DNA of 64,000 nt from Microbacteriaceae bacterium (GCA_027487865.1 JAIYCT010000003.1:248001-312000), one strand, 5' to 3'. Shown: positions 8,468 to 16,937, numbered from the stretch's first letter. Program-made: numbers and translations. The notes: generated by a model not told the origin, from the letters alone.

Positions 8468-9035
8468 TACCTCGGCTGGCACATCGACTGCAGTCTTCGA
8501 CGGGGAGAAACTTCTAGGTTTTGTCGAACACGACGACCCGTTTGGTCACGCTGAAAACATCGGCAACGCGATTGCAGAGGTTATGGCGAACGCTGGCATC
8601 ACAGCCAGCGAAGTAACTGCGGTCGCGATTGGTCGGGGACCAGCTCCCTATACCGGACTTCGAGTTGGAATGGCGGCCGGGGCCTCCTTTGCCATGGCAC
8701 TGGGCATTCCACTGCATTCGATCATGAACCTAGATGCAGTCGCACTTTCCCACGGGCAAGCCAAGATTTTGGTGTCCTCTGATGCCAAACGTAAAGAGCT
8801 TTTTGTCGCTACCTACGACCAAGGCAAACGAGTCTTTGGGCCGGCCGTGCTTAAGCCCGAAGAGCTTGGCAAATTTGGAGGCTTTGCTCAGGTCGAAGGC
8901 AAATGCAATGCGGAGCTAGTTGGAAGGTATGCACTCTGGGCCCAGGCGTCCGGCATCGATCTCAGCGACTCGTCAGCTCTTTATTTGAGATCACCAGATG
9001 TCGCCCCGTCAGCTGGAAAGCGGGTGACTGGCTAA
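8451..9035 (+). CDS. tsaB: tRNA t6A biosynthesis protein TsaB
   Basis: Inactive paralogue of TsaD that dimerises with it. The product is 194 residues, on the short side for the family, with the ASKHA-fold start [14 protein letters not shown] and the TsaB signature [15 protein letters not shown]. It starts at TTG 8451, the only in-frame start upstream of the conserved strand, within the end of tsaE and preceded by GGAAGGGG. Its stop TAA overlaps the ATG of the rimI-tsaD fusion (TAATG), implying translational coupling. Confidence 0.93.
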   Translation: MLLAIDTSAGTSTAVFDGEKLLGFVEHDDPFGHAENIGNAIAEVMANAGITASEVTAVAIGRGPAPYTGLRVGMAAGASFAMALGIPLHSIMNLDAVALSHGQAKILVSSDAKRKELFVATYDQGKRVFGPAVLKPEELGKFGGFAQVEGKCNAELVGRYALWAQASGIDLSDSSALYLRSPDVAPSAGKRVTG

Positions 9036-10513
9036 TGGAGTTTTTGCAACTTGGCAAAGAGCACCTCACGACCGTGATGGATTTAGAGCAAAAACTATTT
9101 CCCGATGACGCGTGGTCCTCGGCCAGCATGGCTGCCGAGCTTGACGCTAGTCACACCTATTACCTAGGGATCTTTGATACTGAATTAATCGGTTATGCCG
9201 GGCTCTCAACACCTGATGGTTCCTTTAGTTCCGATATCCAAACCATTGGCATCGCCGCAGACAAGCGTGGCCAAGGGCTTGGTCGCAAGCTCATGCAGCA
9301 CCTGATCGAAAAGGCTGGGCAGCTCGGTTCTGAGCAGCTGATGCTCGAGGTCAGGGCAGACAATCAAGCGGCGATCGCGCTTTACCTAGATTTAGGTTTT
9401 GTTCAGATTGATCTTCGAAAGCGTTACTACCAACCTGCCGGAGTTGACGCACTGATCATGCGCCTTGCGATCAGGCAGCCAATCGTGCTCGGCATCGAAT
9501 CCACCTGCGATGAAACCGGAGTTGGCATTGTGCAGGGAAACCGACTGCTGGCTAACGCACTTCACAGCTCAATGGATGAGCACTCCAAATATGGTGGCGT
9601 GGTTCCAGAGGTTGCCGCGAGAGCGCACCTTGAGGCCATTAGACCAACGCTAGAAAAAGCCCTCGCAGAGGCCAAGCTTTCCATGACCGATATCGATGCA
9701 ATTGCGGTTGCCAATGGTCCAGGGTTAGCCGGCGCACTGATGGTTGGAATCGGTGCAGCCAAGGGCCTTGCCTTAGCCCACAACAAGCCGCTCTATGCCG
9801 TAAATCACCTGGTCGGACATGTCGGCGCAGATGTTCTAGAGCGTGGTGCGGTTGAGCTACCAACCATCGCGCTACTGGTATCCGGCGGGCACACCTCCCT
9901 GCTTCTGGTTAGACAGCTACTCAACGACGTTGAGCTTTTGGGGGAGACCATCGACGATGCTGCCGGGGAGGCATTCGACAAAGTGGCTAGGGTATTGGGT
10001 TTGCCATATCCGGGAGGTCCGCAAATCGATAAGTTGGCTGCCGTTGGGACTGCAAACATTCGTTTCCCAAGGGGACTTACCCTTCCAAAGGATATGGAGA
10101 AGCATCGCTATGACTTCTCGTTCTCGGGTCTCAAGACTGCGGTCGCAAGACATGTCGAGAAGGCTCAGGATGCCGGGGAAGAGTTCTCTAAGGCAGATGT
10201 GGCGGCCAGCTTCCGTGAGGCCGTGGTTGATGTGCTACTCACCAAGGCGATCAACGCCTGCAAAGACTTTGGGGTGAATCGACTGCTCTTGGGTGGCGGC
10301 GTTGTGGCGAATGCCAGGCTTCGCGAAGAAGCACAAAAGCGCTGTGACGCCAACGGCATCGAACTTCGAATTCCAAGATTCCAGCTCTGCACCGATAACG
10401 GTGCAATGATCGCAGCCCTTGGTTCGCAGCTGGTAATGGCCGGCCGTGAACCATCTGGAATGGGCTTTGGTTCTGAATCCACGCTCGAAGTCACCCAGGT
10501 TCAGACTCCCTAG
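9035..10513 (+). CDS. tsaD: RimI-TsaD fusion: S18-alanine N-acetyltransferase + t6A threonylcarbamoyltransferase
   Basis: A single 492-residue frame. Residues 1 to about 143 are a GNAT acetyltransferase of RimI type (acetyl-CoA loop [10 protein letters not shown] at about 78-87; [14 protein letters not shown]). From about residue 149 a complete TsaD follows ([31 protein letters not shown]; metal-binding [26 protein letters not shown]). In most actinobacteria these are adjacent separate genes. No stop separates the domains. An in-frame ATG at 9458 lies at the junction but lacks a Shine-Dalgarno, so a separate TsaD is possible but unsupported. The ORF-track start at 8903 lies inside tsaB; ATG 9035 overlaps the tsaB stop. 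Confidence 0.92.
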   Translation: MEFLQLGKEHLTTVMDLEQKLFPDDAWSSASMAAELDASHTYYLGIFDTELIGYAGLSTPDGSFSSDIQTIGIAADKRGQGLGRKLMQHLIEKAGQLGSEQLMLEVRADNQAAIALYLDLGFVQIDLRKRYYQPAGVDALIMRLAIRQPIVLGIESTCDETGVGIVQGNRLLANALHSSMDEHSKYGGVVPEVAARAHLEAIRPTLEKALAEAKLSMTDIDAIAVANGPGLAGALMVGIGAAKGLALAHNKPLYAVNHLVGHVGADVLERGAVELPTIALLVSGGHTSLLLVRQLLNDVELLGETIDDAAGEAFDKVARVLGLPYPGGPQIDKLAAVGTANIRFPRGLTLPKDMEKHRYDFSFSGLKTAVARHVEKAQDAGEEFSKADVAASFREAVVDVLLTKAINACKDFGVNRLLLGGGVVANARLREEAQKRCDANGIELRIPRFQLCTDNGAMIAALGSQLVMAGREPSGMGFGSESTLEVTQVQTP

Positions 10514-10587
10514 AAGCTCCCAGCTTCCCCCCAGCGTTCTATCACAATGACCTGCCAGTCTTTGGCTCTACCAACCAAAGGAAATAG

Positions 10588-10980
10588 ATGGCAGAAAAGA
10601 AATCAGAACCTCAGGCAGTTGCCGAGGAAGTTGTTGCTGCAGCGCCGGCAGGGAACAAGAAGTTTGACTGGGCGTCGCTCAACACCCTTTCAGTCGTCTC
10701 ACTGGCAAGCGCAGTTAGCGTTGTGGGTGCGCTGGTAGCGGTAATCACCGGTCACATCGCTCTCAAGCAAATCAAGCAAACCGCAGAGGCTGGTCGAGCA
10801 TTGGCGCTAACCGGAGTTGTACTCGGTTACATCCACCTAGCCGGCTGGATTCTTTTCGGAATCCTCGGGGTAATTGCCCAGGTGTTCCTATTCTCGGGTG
10901 GATTCGGACTCGATCACATGGGTCCAGATTTCTATGAATTCGAGCGTGGAATGGGCGGCATGCACTTCGGTGACCGCTAA
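10588..10980 (+). CDS. DUF4190-type membrane protein
   Basis: A 130-residue protein with a roughly 30-residue soluble N-terminus rich in Ala/Glu, then two transmembrane helices (LSVVSLASAVSVVGALVAVI and AGWILFGILGVIAQVFLF) flanking the GHIALKQIKQT...GRALALTGVVLGY signature of DUF4190. Function is unknown. It starts at ATG 10588 with AAAGGA five bases upstream; that Shine-Dalgarno overlaps the right arm of a small hairpin (CTTTGG 10560-10565 with CCAAAG 10575-10580), so initiation could be modulated. The short tail is rich in Gly, Met and His. It overlaps the convergent methyltransferase by 4 bases. Confidence 0.8.
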   Translation: MAEKKSEPQAVAEEVVAAAPAGNKKFDWASLNTLSVVSLASAVSVVGALVAVITGHIALKQIKQTAEAGRALALTGVVLGYIHLAGWILFGILGVIAQVFLFSGGFGLDHMGPDFYEFERGMGGMHFGDR

Positions 10981-12146
10981 ACGCGAATCGGTTGAACGAT
11001 AAGAGCTCGACGGGCGTCGCCTACCTTGGTGAGAATCAAGGAGGCGGCGCCTTCTCCCTTTAACTTAAGTTTTGGACGCAGTTGCTCGGGTGTGATATCG
11101 ACCCCGCGTTTTTTGATTTCAAGCTTTCCAATTCCTCTTGCGGCAAGGGCTTTGCGAATTGCTCCCTCATCGAGCGGCAGGTTCTCGACCAGTTCGTAGG
11201 CCTTTAGCCAAGGTGATTGAGTCAAGTTGTCGCTAGTGAGATATGCAATCCCATCTGAAACCGTTGTCAGGTTTTGCTGGTTGGCAAATTCGCCCATCAG
11301 CTGGGAACGGATCAGCGAGTTGTCCGGCTCGTAGAGGAATTGCCCTAATTCAGCGGTTTCGGCCCGCTCCTGGCCCGCTCCTTCAAAGAGGTAGCGCTTA
11401 CCATCTCGCATCATTAGAGCAGAGCGCCCAACCCTTGCGCTTAGCCCTTCGAACCAAAGGGATAGCTCGACTAGATCACCCTGGTGTGAGACCCATTGAG
11501 CTTCAACACCGTCGGGAATTAGATCCAGTGGGAATGCCGGCCCAAGTTTTATGCCCTTGGGCTTAGGTTGCGCATAGCACCAATCCAAATCCGGGCTGAA
11601 ATCAGCTGGTGAGAGCGTGATGTGCTTGGCGGCTTTTCGCTCCAGGTCACGTCTTGCCGGATCAAGCCAGAGGGCATCAAAACCTGAGGTGTCGAATGTT
11701 GTGGCATCTGCCACCACCACCTTGGCATCGGGGAAAGCCGCCAGGTTGTAGGCGGCCAAGGCTGCCGTGTCAGAATCTTGCTCGACGGCGGTAACAGACA
11801 GCCCTAGCGCCGCAAAGGCCAATGAGTCGGCGCCAATGCCGGAACCTAAGTCCGCGATGTTGGTGAAGCCGTTTTCTTTGAACCTCTCGGCATGCATTGC
11901 TGCAACCTGCAGCCTTGTGGCCTGCTCTAATCCCGCCTCGGTGAAGAGCAGGTTCTTTGCAAAGTCTCCAAATTTTGTCTTTGCTCTGGTTCTTAGCCTG
12001 GCCTGGGTGATGACCTCGGTGACCAATAGTGCCGGATGGCCGGCTTTTCGAAGTTTGGTGATGATTGAGAGCACATCGGCTTTGGAATCAATCTCGCCAA
12101 CCTCGTCCAAAAGGCGCAGTGCCTCGGCGGTCAGCAGATGATTCAT
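10977..12146 (-). CDS. THUMP-like-domain class I SAM-dependent methyltransferase
   Basis: A 389-residue protein. SAM motif I is ADLGSGIGADSLAFAALG at about residues 98-115, followed by VEQDSDTAA and an ALWLDPARR motif-IV region. The C-terminus (GKLEIKKRGVDITPEQLRPKLK) matches the THUMP-like domain common at the end of actinobacterial methyltransferases of this type. An RNA substrate is likely, but none is established and I infer no specific site. The gene is a single-gene unit on minus with a leaderless-type -10 box (TAGCCT, 6 bases before ATG). It diverges from groES. Confidence 0.85.
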   Translation of the reverse strand: MNHLLTAEALRLLDEVGEIDSKADVLSIITKLRKAGHPALLVTEVITQARLRTRAKTKFGDFAKNLLFTEAGLEQATRLQVAAMHAERFKENGFTNIADLGSGIGADSLAFAALGLSVTAVEQDSDTAALAAYNLAAFPDAKVVVADATTFDTSGFDALWLDPARRDLERKAAKHITLSPADFSPDLDWCYAQPKPKGIKLGPAFPLDLIPDGVEAQWVSHQGDLVELSLWFEGLSARVGRSALMMRDGKRYLFEGAGQERAETAELGQFLYEPDNSLIRSQLMGEFANQQNLTTVSDGIAYLTSDNLTQSPWLKAYELVENLPLDEGAIRKALAARGIGKLEIKKRGVDITPEQLRPKLKLKGEGAASLILTKVGDARRALIVQPIRV

Positions 12147-12152
12147 GGTTCA

Positions 12153-12158
12153 AGGCTA
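12153..12158 (-). promoter_or_regulatory. -10 box for the leaderless methyltransferase transcript
   Basis: On the minus strand TAGCCT lies 6 bases before ATG 12146, with no Shine-Dalgarno. It lies 12 bases from the first CIRCE element of the divergent groES promoter. Confidence 0.4.
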
Positions 12159-12170
12159 TCGGTCCTGCTA

Positions 12171-12197
12171 CTAGCACTCACCTTGACTGAGTGCTAA
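12171..12197 (+). promoter_or_regulatory. CIRCE operator 1 (HrcA binding site)
   Basis: CTAGCACTC, 9 bases, GAGTGCTAA: a near-perfect match to the CIRCE consensus TTAGCACTC-N9-GAGTGCTAA bound by the heat-shock repressor HrcA. It covers the groES -35 box. Confidence 0.93.
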
Positions 12198-12211
12198 TTT
12201 CGCCGTAAAGT
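12183..12211 (+). promoter_or_regulatory. groES promoter embedded in the CIRCE operators
   Basis: TTGACT (12183-12188) and TAAAGT (12206-12211) are spaced 17 bases apart. The -35 box lies in the loop of CIRCE 1 and the right arm of CIRCE 1 fills the spacer, so HrcA binding would block RNA polymerase. Confidence 0.75.
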
Positions 12212-12215
12212 TTTA

Positions 12216-12242
12216 TTAGCACTCAAACACCGAGTCTGCTAA
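12216..12242 (+). promoter_or_regulatory. CIRCE operator 2, degenerate right arm
   Basis: A perfect left arm TTAGCACTC (12216-12224), then 9 bases, then GTCTGCTAA (7 of 9 matches to the consensus right arm). It lies just downstream of the -10 box, giving a tandem operator. Confidence 0.8.
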
Positions 12243-12273
12243 ATCACAAATCTTAAGAAAAGAAGAGGTCAAA

Positions 12274-12570
12274 GTGTCGGTTTCTATCAAGCCACTCGAA
12301 GATCGCATTGTTGTTCAGCCAATTGAGGCAGAGCAGGTAACCGCATCCGGTCTGGTTATTCCAGACACCGCAAAGGAGAAGCCTCAGGAGGCTGAGGTTG
12401 TCGCGGTAGGTCCAGGTCGCTTCAGCGACGAGGGTGACCGCATCCCAGTTGACGTAAAGGTCGGTGACCGCGTTATCTTCTCGAAGTACGGCGGCACCGA
12501 GCTAAAGTACGACGGCAAGGAGTACCTAGTACTTTCTGCCCGCGACGTACTAGCGATCATCGAGCGCTAA
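12274..12570 (+). CDS. groES: Co-chaperonin GroES (Hsp10)
   Basis: Caps the GroEL folding chamber. The product is 98 residues, full length, from [12 protein letters not shown] through [16 protein letters not shown] to [12 protein letters not shown]. It starts at GTG 12274 behind AGAGG. Transcription is under tandem CIRCE operators, so HrcA control is expected. A strong terminator follows directly, and the next gene is rarD, so groEL is not in this operon and must be elsewhere, as in several actinobacteria. Confidence 0.98.
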   Translation: MSVSIKPLEDRIVVQPIEAEQVTASGLVIPDTAKEKPQEAEVVAVGPGRFSDEGDRIPVDVKVGDRVIFSKYGGTELKYDGKEYLVLSARDVLAIIER

Positions 12571-12582
12571 ATCATTTAGAGG

Positions 12583-12613
12583 ACGACCCAGGGAAACCTG
12601 GGTCGTTTTCGTT
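12583..12613 (+). terminator. Intrinsic terminator after groES
   Basis: ACGACCCAGG pairs with CCTGGGTCGT over a GAAA tetraloop, followed by TTTTCGTTT. The 10-base-pair stem is perfect. Confidence 0.9.
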
Positions 12614-12620
12614 TAACCCT

Positions 12621-12626
12621 TAGGCT
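12621..12626 (+). promoter_or_regulatory. -10 box for a leaderless rarD transcript
   Basis: TAGGCT lies exactly 6 bases before GTG 12633, in the short gap after the groES terminator. It supports GTG 12633 over the ORF-track TTG at 12627. Confidence 0.4.
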
Positions 12627-12632
12627 TTGGGG

Positions 12633-13544
12633 GTGAAGACACGTTCGAGCCACTCCACCGGTTTGCTGCTGGGCGTAAGCGCATATCTGATCTGGGGATC
12701 ATTCCCGCTGATTATTACCGCAACTAACTTTGCCAACCCGCTCGAGGTAGTGGTTTGGCGAGTGGTTTTTGGATTCCTGTTCGCAGCCGTGGTGCTCACA
12801 GTAATCCGCGGTTGGGGAAAGATTGTCGAGCTTCTGAAATCTCCCAAGAAACTCAAGTGGCTGGCAGTCGCCTCAATTTTTATCTTCATCAACTGGGAGA
12901 CTTACGTGGTTGCGGTTGCAACCGGAAACACCATTGAGTCTTCGCTTGGCTACTTCATAAACCCACTGATCACGATCTTGTTCGCAGTGGTGTTTTTAGG
13001 AGAGCGTCTTAGGACCCCGCAGTGGATCGCGCTTGCGATTGGCTTGGTTGCGGTTGCAGTCTTGACCTTGGACTATGGCCGACCACCTTGGATTGCATTG
13101 ATCTTGGCTTTCAGTTTTGCAATTTACTCGCTATCGAAAAACAAGGTTGGCGGCAAGATTCAAGCCACTCAGTCCTTCGCCCTGGAGTCTTTGCTGGTCA
13201 TTCCAATTGCCCTTGCCCAGCTGGCGTTCGTTGCATCCAGTGAGCACATCACGCTTTTGGATTCTCCGAGCAACGCATTTGTGCTGATCGGCTTTGGAAT
13301 CCTCACCGCGGTGCCGCTGATCTTGTTTGGTGCCGCAGCATCGAGGATTCCACTGTCCACAATTGGCTTTATCCAATACATGACTCCGGTGCTGCAATTT
13401 CTAACCGCCTTCTTTATTTTGGGCGAGCCAATGCCCGCGGTTCGTTGGGTTGGCTTTGGTTTGGTTTGGCTTTCACTTGCGGTGCTCACCTTTGACGCGA
13501 TCCGGAACAAGCGCCGTGCGATGCCTGTAATTGACCAGGGCTAG
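12633..13544 (+). CDS. rarD: RarD/EamA-family permease
   Basis: A drug/metabolite-transporter-superfamily membrane protein of about 303 residues with ten predicted helices in two EamA repeats. RarD-type features include an early AYLIWGSFPLII helix, WRVVFGFLF, and FINWETYVVAVATG followed by SSLGYFINPL, which is characteristic of the RarD subfamily. The substrate is unknown: chloramphenicol sensitivity gave the name, and export or uptake of amino-acid-like compounds is only inferred for the superfamily. Initiation is probably leaderless at GTG 12633. The gene is monocistronic between the groES terminator and a 250-base regulatory gap. Confidence 0.85.
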   Translation: MKTRSSHSTGLLLGVSAYLIWGSFPLIITATNFANPLEVVVWRVVFGFLFAAVVLTVIRGWGKIVELLKSPKKLKWLAVASIFIFINWETYVVAVATGNTIESSLGYFINPLITILFAVVFLGERLRTPQWIALAIGLVAVAVLTLDYGRPPWIALILAFSFAIYSLSKNKVGGKIQATQSFALESLLVIPIALAQLAFVASSEHITLLDSPSNAFVLIGFGILTAVPLILFGAAASRIPLSTIGFIQYMTPVLQFLTAFFILGEPMPAVRWVGFGLVWLSLAVLTFDAIRNKRRAMPVIDQG

Positions 13545-13643
13545 CTGAAACCTAATTGTTACGCACTGCTCACTTGGCGGAACATTCAACCAATTTCGAA
13601 GAGGGACTTGTCCGATTGCTTCTGATTTAGAAGCAAATTCAAC

Positions 13644-13667
13644 ACTAATCTACGGAATTCGATTAGT
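13644..13667 (+). repeat. Inverted repeat upstream of the amino-acid binding protein gene
   Basis: ACTAATC (13644-13650) and GATTAGT (13661-13667) are perfect inverted arms around 10 bases. A second small hairpin, GCTTCT/AGAAGC, lies at 13618-13634. Both fall in the 250-base gap before the binding-protein gene, where a repressor site or leader structure could lie. I see no other clear content in this gap apart from the Shine-Dalgarno AAGGAG at about 13784. Confidence 0.35.
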
Positions 13668-13794
13668 TAGTGCTCGCGGGCTCGTCTTTTCCGTAGCTTT
13701 TGCTACTTGATATCGGGCAATTTCAGTATGCTTTTGCCTAGCAGTGTGAGCGTTTGCCCACACTTGCCCTCTAATTGCTATTCAAGGAGCAAGA

Positions 13795-15126
13795 ATGACT
13801 GAAATCAACATCAAGTCACGCTTGGCCCTCAAGACCGCTTCGGTACTAGGTGTATTTGCACTTAGCGCAGCGGCTTTGGCGGGTTGTGCGGCGACTTCCA
13901 CTGAGACTGAAGCCACCGAGTCGGAGACTAGCGCAGCTGCTACCACCACTCCTGGCGGTTGTGAGCTTGGCCCAGAGCAGGAAGGCGACCTAACTCTAAA
14001 GTTAGGAACCGCTCTACCTCTTACCGGTAACCTCGCATTCCTAGGACCACCTGAAGAGGCTGGTGTTGCACTAGCTATCAAGGACATCAACGAGGCCGGC
14101 AAGGGCATCACCATCGAGGCCACCTTGGGTGACTCTGGTGACACCGACAACAAGGCATACGACACCGAGATCCCACGTCTGCTAAACGCAGGTGTTGAGG
14201 CTGTTGTTGGTGCTGCATCGTCCGGTACCTCCCTACAGTTCATCGACCGTTTGGTTGCAGAGTGTGTGATTCAGTTCTCCCCTGCAAACACTTCGGCTGC
14301 ACTAACCACCTACGAGGACAAGGGTCTGTACTTCCGTACCGCTCCATCTGACGTCCTTCAGGGTGAGGTGCTAGGTAACCTAATCGCAGAAGACGGACAC
14401 CAGAAGATCTCGATGATCGTTCTGAACGACTCCTACGGAACCGGTCTAGCTGAGTTCGTAACCGCAGCATTCACTGCTGCTGGTGGCGAGGTTCTAGCTG
14501 CACCTACCTACAACACTGGTGACACCAACTTCAGCAGCCAGATTGCAGAAGCACTTGCTGGTGGACCAGACGCTATCGTTCTGATCACCTTCGACGAGGT
14601 TCGTACCATCGTTCCTGAGCTAGTAGCTCAGTTCCCTGGTAACAAGCTTTACTTCGTTGACGGTAACCTAACCAACTACTCCCCTGAGAAGGACGGCTTC
14701 CCAGCCGGTACCCTCGAGGGCGCTAAGGGTACCTACCCAGGTGTAAACGAGTCCAAGATTGGTGACTTCATCAAGCGCATGGACGAGAACTGGCAGGCAG
14801 AGGGCAACGCTCCTCTAGAGCTAAACGCCTACGGTCCTGAGTCCTACGACGCAGTTGTTCTTCTAGCTCTTGCAGCTCTTGAGGCACGTAGCACCGAAGG
14901 TGCAAACATGTCCGTGAAGCTACAGGAAGTTTCCGGTGGATCCGGTAACGGCCAGAAGTGCACCAGCTTCGCCGAGTGTGCTGACATCATCAACGCCGGC
15001 GGAACCGCCGACTACGATGGCCCATCGGGCAACGTTACCTTCAACGAGTTGGGTGACCCAACCGACGGTAACATCCTGATTCAGCAGTTCGACGGAAACA
15101 ACGTTCCAGTCACCATCCGTGGCTAG
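13795..15126 (+). CDS. livK: Branched-chain amino acid ABC transporter substrate-binding lipoprotein
   Basis: The periplasm-facing receptor for the LivHMGF importer encoded convergently downstream. The product is 443 residues. A lipoprotein signal peptide ends in the lipobox LAGC (Cys31), followed by a Thr/Glu/Ala-rich linker of about 25 residues. The periplasmic-binding fold then starts at LKLGTALPLTGNLAFLGPP (Peripla_BP_6 type, type I fold) with VVGAASSGTS and FSPANTS ligand-lobe loops. The ligand is probably leucine/isoleucine/valine or a related amide, from homology. A strong Shine-Dalgarno and very biased codons suggest high expression. It ends at a bidirectional terminator shared with the liv operon. 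Confidence 0.88.
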   Translation: MTEINIKSRLALKTASVLGVFALSAAALAGCAATSTETEATESETSAAATTTPGGCELGPEQEGDLTLKLGTALPLTGNLAFLGPPEEAGVALAIKDINEAGKGITIEATLGDSGDTDNKAYDTEIPRLLNAGVEAVVGAASSGTSLQFIDRLVAECVIQFSPANTSAALTTYEDKGLYFRTAPSDVLQGEVLGNLIAEDGHQKISMIVLNDSYGTGLAEFVTAAFTAAGGEVLAAPTYNTGDTNFSSQIAEALAGGPDAIVLITFDEVRTIVPELVAQFPGNKLYFVDGNLTNYSPEKDGFPAGTLEGAKGTYPGVNESKIGDFIKRMDENWQAEGNAPLELNAYGPESYDAVVLLALAALEARSTEGANMSVKLQEVSGGSGNGQKCTSFAECADIINAGGTADYDGPSGNVTFNELGDPTDGNILIQQFDGNNVPVTIRG

Positions 15127-15140
15127 TAACTAGTTACCAA

Positions 15141-15175
15141 AAAGAACCCCCCGGCCATTGGCCGGGGGGTTCTTT
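15141..15175. terminator. Bidirectional intrinsic terminator between livK and the liv operon
   Basis: A perfect 16-base-pair stem, AAAGAACCCCCCGGCC with GGCCGGGGGGTTCTTT, over an ATT loop. U-rich tails occur in both directions (TTCTTT on plus, CTTTTTGG on minus), so it can end both convergent transcripts. Confidence 0.92.
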
Positions 15176-15184
15176 GCTTAAGTT

Positions 15185-15334
15185 CTATTTCTTGCGGGTG
15201 AAGAAGTCCAAGACAGCGCCTAAAGAAATGCCAACCGCTAAAGACATTGCGACATTATTGATGGCAACACCAACAGCGACACCTACGCCAGCCCCAACGG
15301 CCAGCCAGAGACCAGGAGATGGCTTCTTAGGCAC
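15185..15334 (-). CDS. Small glycine-rich membrane protein coupled to livF
   Basis: A reading frame of about 49 residues, M(GTG)PKKPSPG then LWLAVGAGVGVAVGVAINN and MSLAVGISLGAVLDFFTRKK: two short glycine-zipper-like hydrophobic helices ending in basic residues. I prefer GTG 15334, which overlaps the livF stop as GTGCCTAA; the ORF track uses ATG 15373, which would overlap livF by 47 bases. There is no strong Shine-Dalgarno, so translation is probably coupled to livF. Similar tiny membrane ORFs of unknown function occur in actinobacteria. A role with the transporter is only suggested by position. It ends 10 bases before the terminator. Confidence 0.55.
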   Translation of the reverse strand: MPKKPSPGLWLAVGAGVGVAVGVAINNVAMSLAVGISLGAVLDFFTRKK

Positions 15335-16046
15335 CCAGAGTTCCGAGGTAGAGGCCAATGACCTGTGGGTCATTTAGAAGCTCACGGCCGGTTCCTACGA
15401 CTGCATCCTTGCCCTGATCCAATACATAGGCACGGTCAGCGATCTGCAGGCAGCGGCGGGCGTTCTGCTCAACCATGATGCAGGTCACGCCAGCCTTGTT
15501 GATCTCGGAGACTCGAAGGAATGCCTCGTCCTGGCGGACTGGAGACAAACCTGCCGAAGGCTCATCGAGCAAAAGAACAGCAGGGTTCATCATTAGCGCG
15601 CGACCCATGGCAACCATCTGGCGCTCACCACCTGAAAGCGAACCAGCACGCTGCTTTAGACGCTTACCAAGCTCCTCAAAAATCGAAACTACGAACTCCA
15701 AGCGCTCGTTGTATTTCGAAGGCTCCTGGAAGATGCCCATCTGCAGGTTTTCTTCAATGGTTAGGGAGGGGAAGACGTTGTTGCTCTGCGGGATAAAGCC
15801 CACACCCTTTGAAACCAGCTGGTTTGGCTTGAGACCGGTGATGTTCTCACCGTTTAGGGTGATCGATCCCTCACGAACCTTTACCAAACCAAAGATTGCC
15901 TTCAGCAGGGTGGACTTACCGGCACCGTTAGGGCCGATGATTCCGATTAGCTCACCCTTGTCGGCATAGAGGTTCGTGCTGTTGAGGATGTTTACACCCG
16001 GTAGGTAACCGGCTACTAGATCTTTAACTTCTACAACGCGAGTCAT
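15327..16046 (-). CDS. livF: Branched-chain amino acid ABC transporter ATP-binding protein LivF
   Basis: The second ATPase of the Liv importer. The product is 239 residues, with Walker A GPNGAGKST, signature LSGGERQMVAMGRALM, Walker B VLLLDEPSAGLSP and the switch His region CIMVEQN. FIPQSNNVFPSLTIEENL is typical of LivF. It is the last full-sized gene of livHMGF on minus and begins directly after the livG stop. Confidence 0.95.
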   Translation of the reverse strand: MTRVVEVKDLVAGYLPGVNILNSTNLYADKGELIGIIGPNGAGKSTLLKAIFGLVKVREGSITLNGENITGLKPNQLVSKGVGFIPQSNNVFPSLTIEENLQMGIFQEPSKYNERLEFVVSIFEELGKRLKQRAGSLSGGERQMVAMGRALMMNPAVLLLDEPSAGLSPVRQDEAFLRVSEINKAGVTCIMVEQNARRCLQIADRAYVLDQGKDAVVGTGRELLNDPQVIGLYLGTLGA

Positions 16047-16937
16047 TTACTTGCCTTCCTCGCTGATGACTTTGATGCGACCGGTAACAACACCGAGGTC
16101 GGTGTCCTGGTGGGCACCGAGGTAGGCATCGATAACTGCCTGTTCCTTCATAACGGTGTCTGGGGCACCTTCTGCCACGACCTTACCTTCTGCCATTACG
16201 ACCACCCAGTCGGCGATGTGGCGAACCATGTGCATATCGTGCTCAACGAAGAGCACGGTCATGCCCTCCTTTTTGAGGTTGAGCACGTGCTCAAGAAGTG
16301 ACTGGGTCAAAGCAGGGTTCACACCTGCCATTGGCTCATCCAACATAACTAACACCGGATCGGTCATTAGGGCACGAGCCATTTCTAGAAGCTTGCGCTG
16401 ACCACCGGATAGTGATGCTGCGAAGTCGTCCTTCTTGGCATCCAGCTTGAATCGCCTGAGCAGCTCCATGGCCTTGACCTCAAGCTCGTTGTCTTGCTTG
16501 CGCCAAAGGAATGGGAATAGCGAGTTCAACAGCTTCTCACCGGTCTGGTTCTTAGCCCCGAGCTTCATGTTCTCAAGCACGGTCAATAGGCTCAGCGCTT
16601 TGGTGAGTTGGAAGGTTCTAACCTGACCCATCTTGGCGACTTTGAAAGATGAAATGCCAGCCAACTGCTTGCCCTCAAAAGACCAGGCACCAGTGTCAGG
16701 GTTGTCGAAACCGGTTAGCAGGTTGAACAGGGTGGTCTTACCGGCACCGTTAGGGCCGATCAGTGCGGTGATTGCCCCGCGAGGAATCTCCAGGTGCTCG
16801 ACATCTACCGCGGTTAGTCCGCCGAAGCTCTTCTTCACGCTGTCGATGACCAGAATCGGGTCAACCTTCTTCACTCCTGGAGCTGCAACTCCGATGTGTA
16901 GTCCGGTTGACTTCTGGCTCTCTGAATTACTTGACAA
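16047..16937 (-). CDS. livG: Branched-chain amino acid ABC transporter ATP-binding protein LivG
   Basis: The first ATPase of the Liv importer. The product is 296 residues. Walker A GPNGAGKTT is followed by the LivG-type FNLLTGFDNPDTG, signature LSGGQRKLLEMARALM and Walker B VLVMLDEPMAGVNP. An extra roughly 25-residue polar N-terminus precedes the domain. Its start lies within the last 11 bases of livM, so the two are translationally coupled. Confidence 0.95.
   Translation of the reverse strand: MSSNSESQKSTGLHIGVAAPGVKKVDPILVIDSVKKSFGGLTAVDVEHLEIPRGAITALIGPNGAGKTTLFNLLTGFDNPDTGAWSFEGKQLAGISSFKVAKMGQVRTFQLTKALSLLTVLENMKLGAKNQTGEKLLNSLFPFLWRKQDNELEVKAMELLRRFKLDAKKDDFAASLSGGQRKLLEMARALMTDPVLVMLDEPMAGVNPALTQSLLEHVLNLKKEGMTVLFVEHDMHMVRHIADWVVVMAEGKVVAEGAPDTVMKEQAVIDAYLGAHQDTDLGVVTGRIKVISEEGK

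Noticed and set aside
9843-10277. 144-residue plus-strand ORF inside the TsaD domain
   Set aside because: Overlaps conserved TsaD motifs in another frame and has no recognisable fold.
13700-13735. TTGATA and TATGCT as a livK promoter
   Set aside because: Spacing is only 14 bases, too short for a normal sigma-70 promoter.
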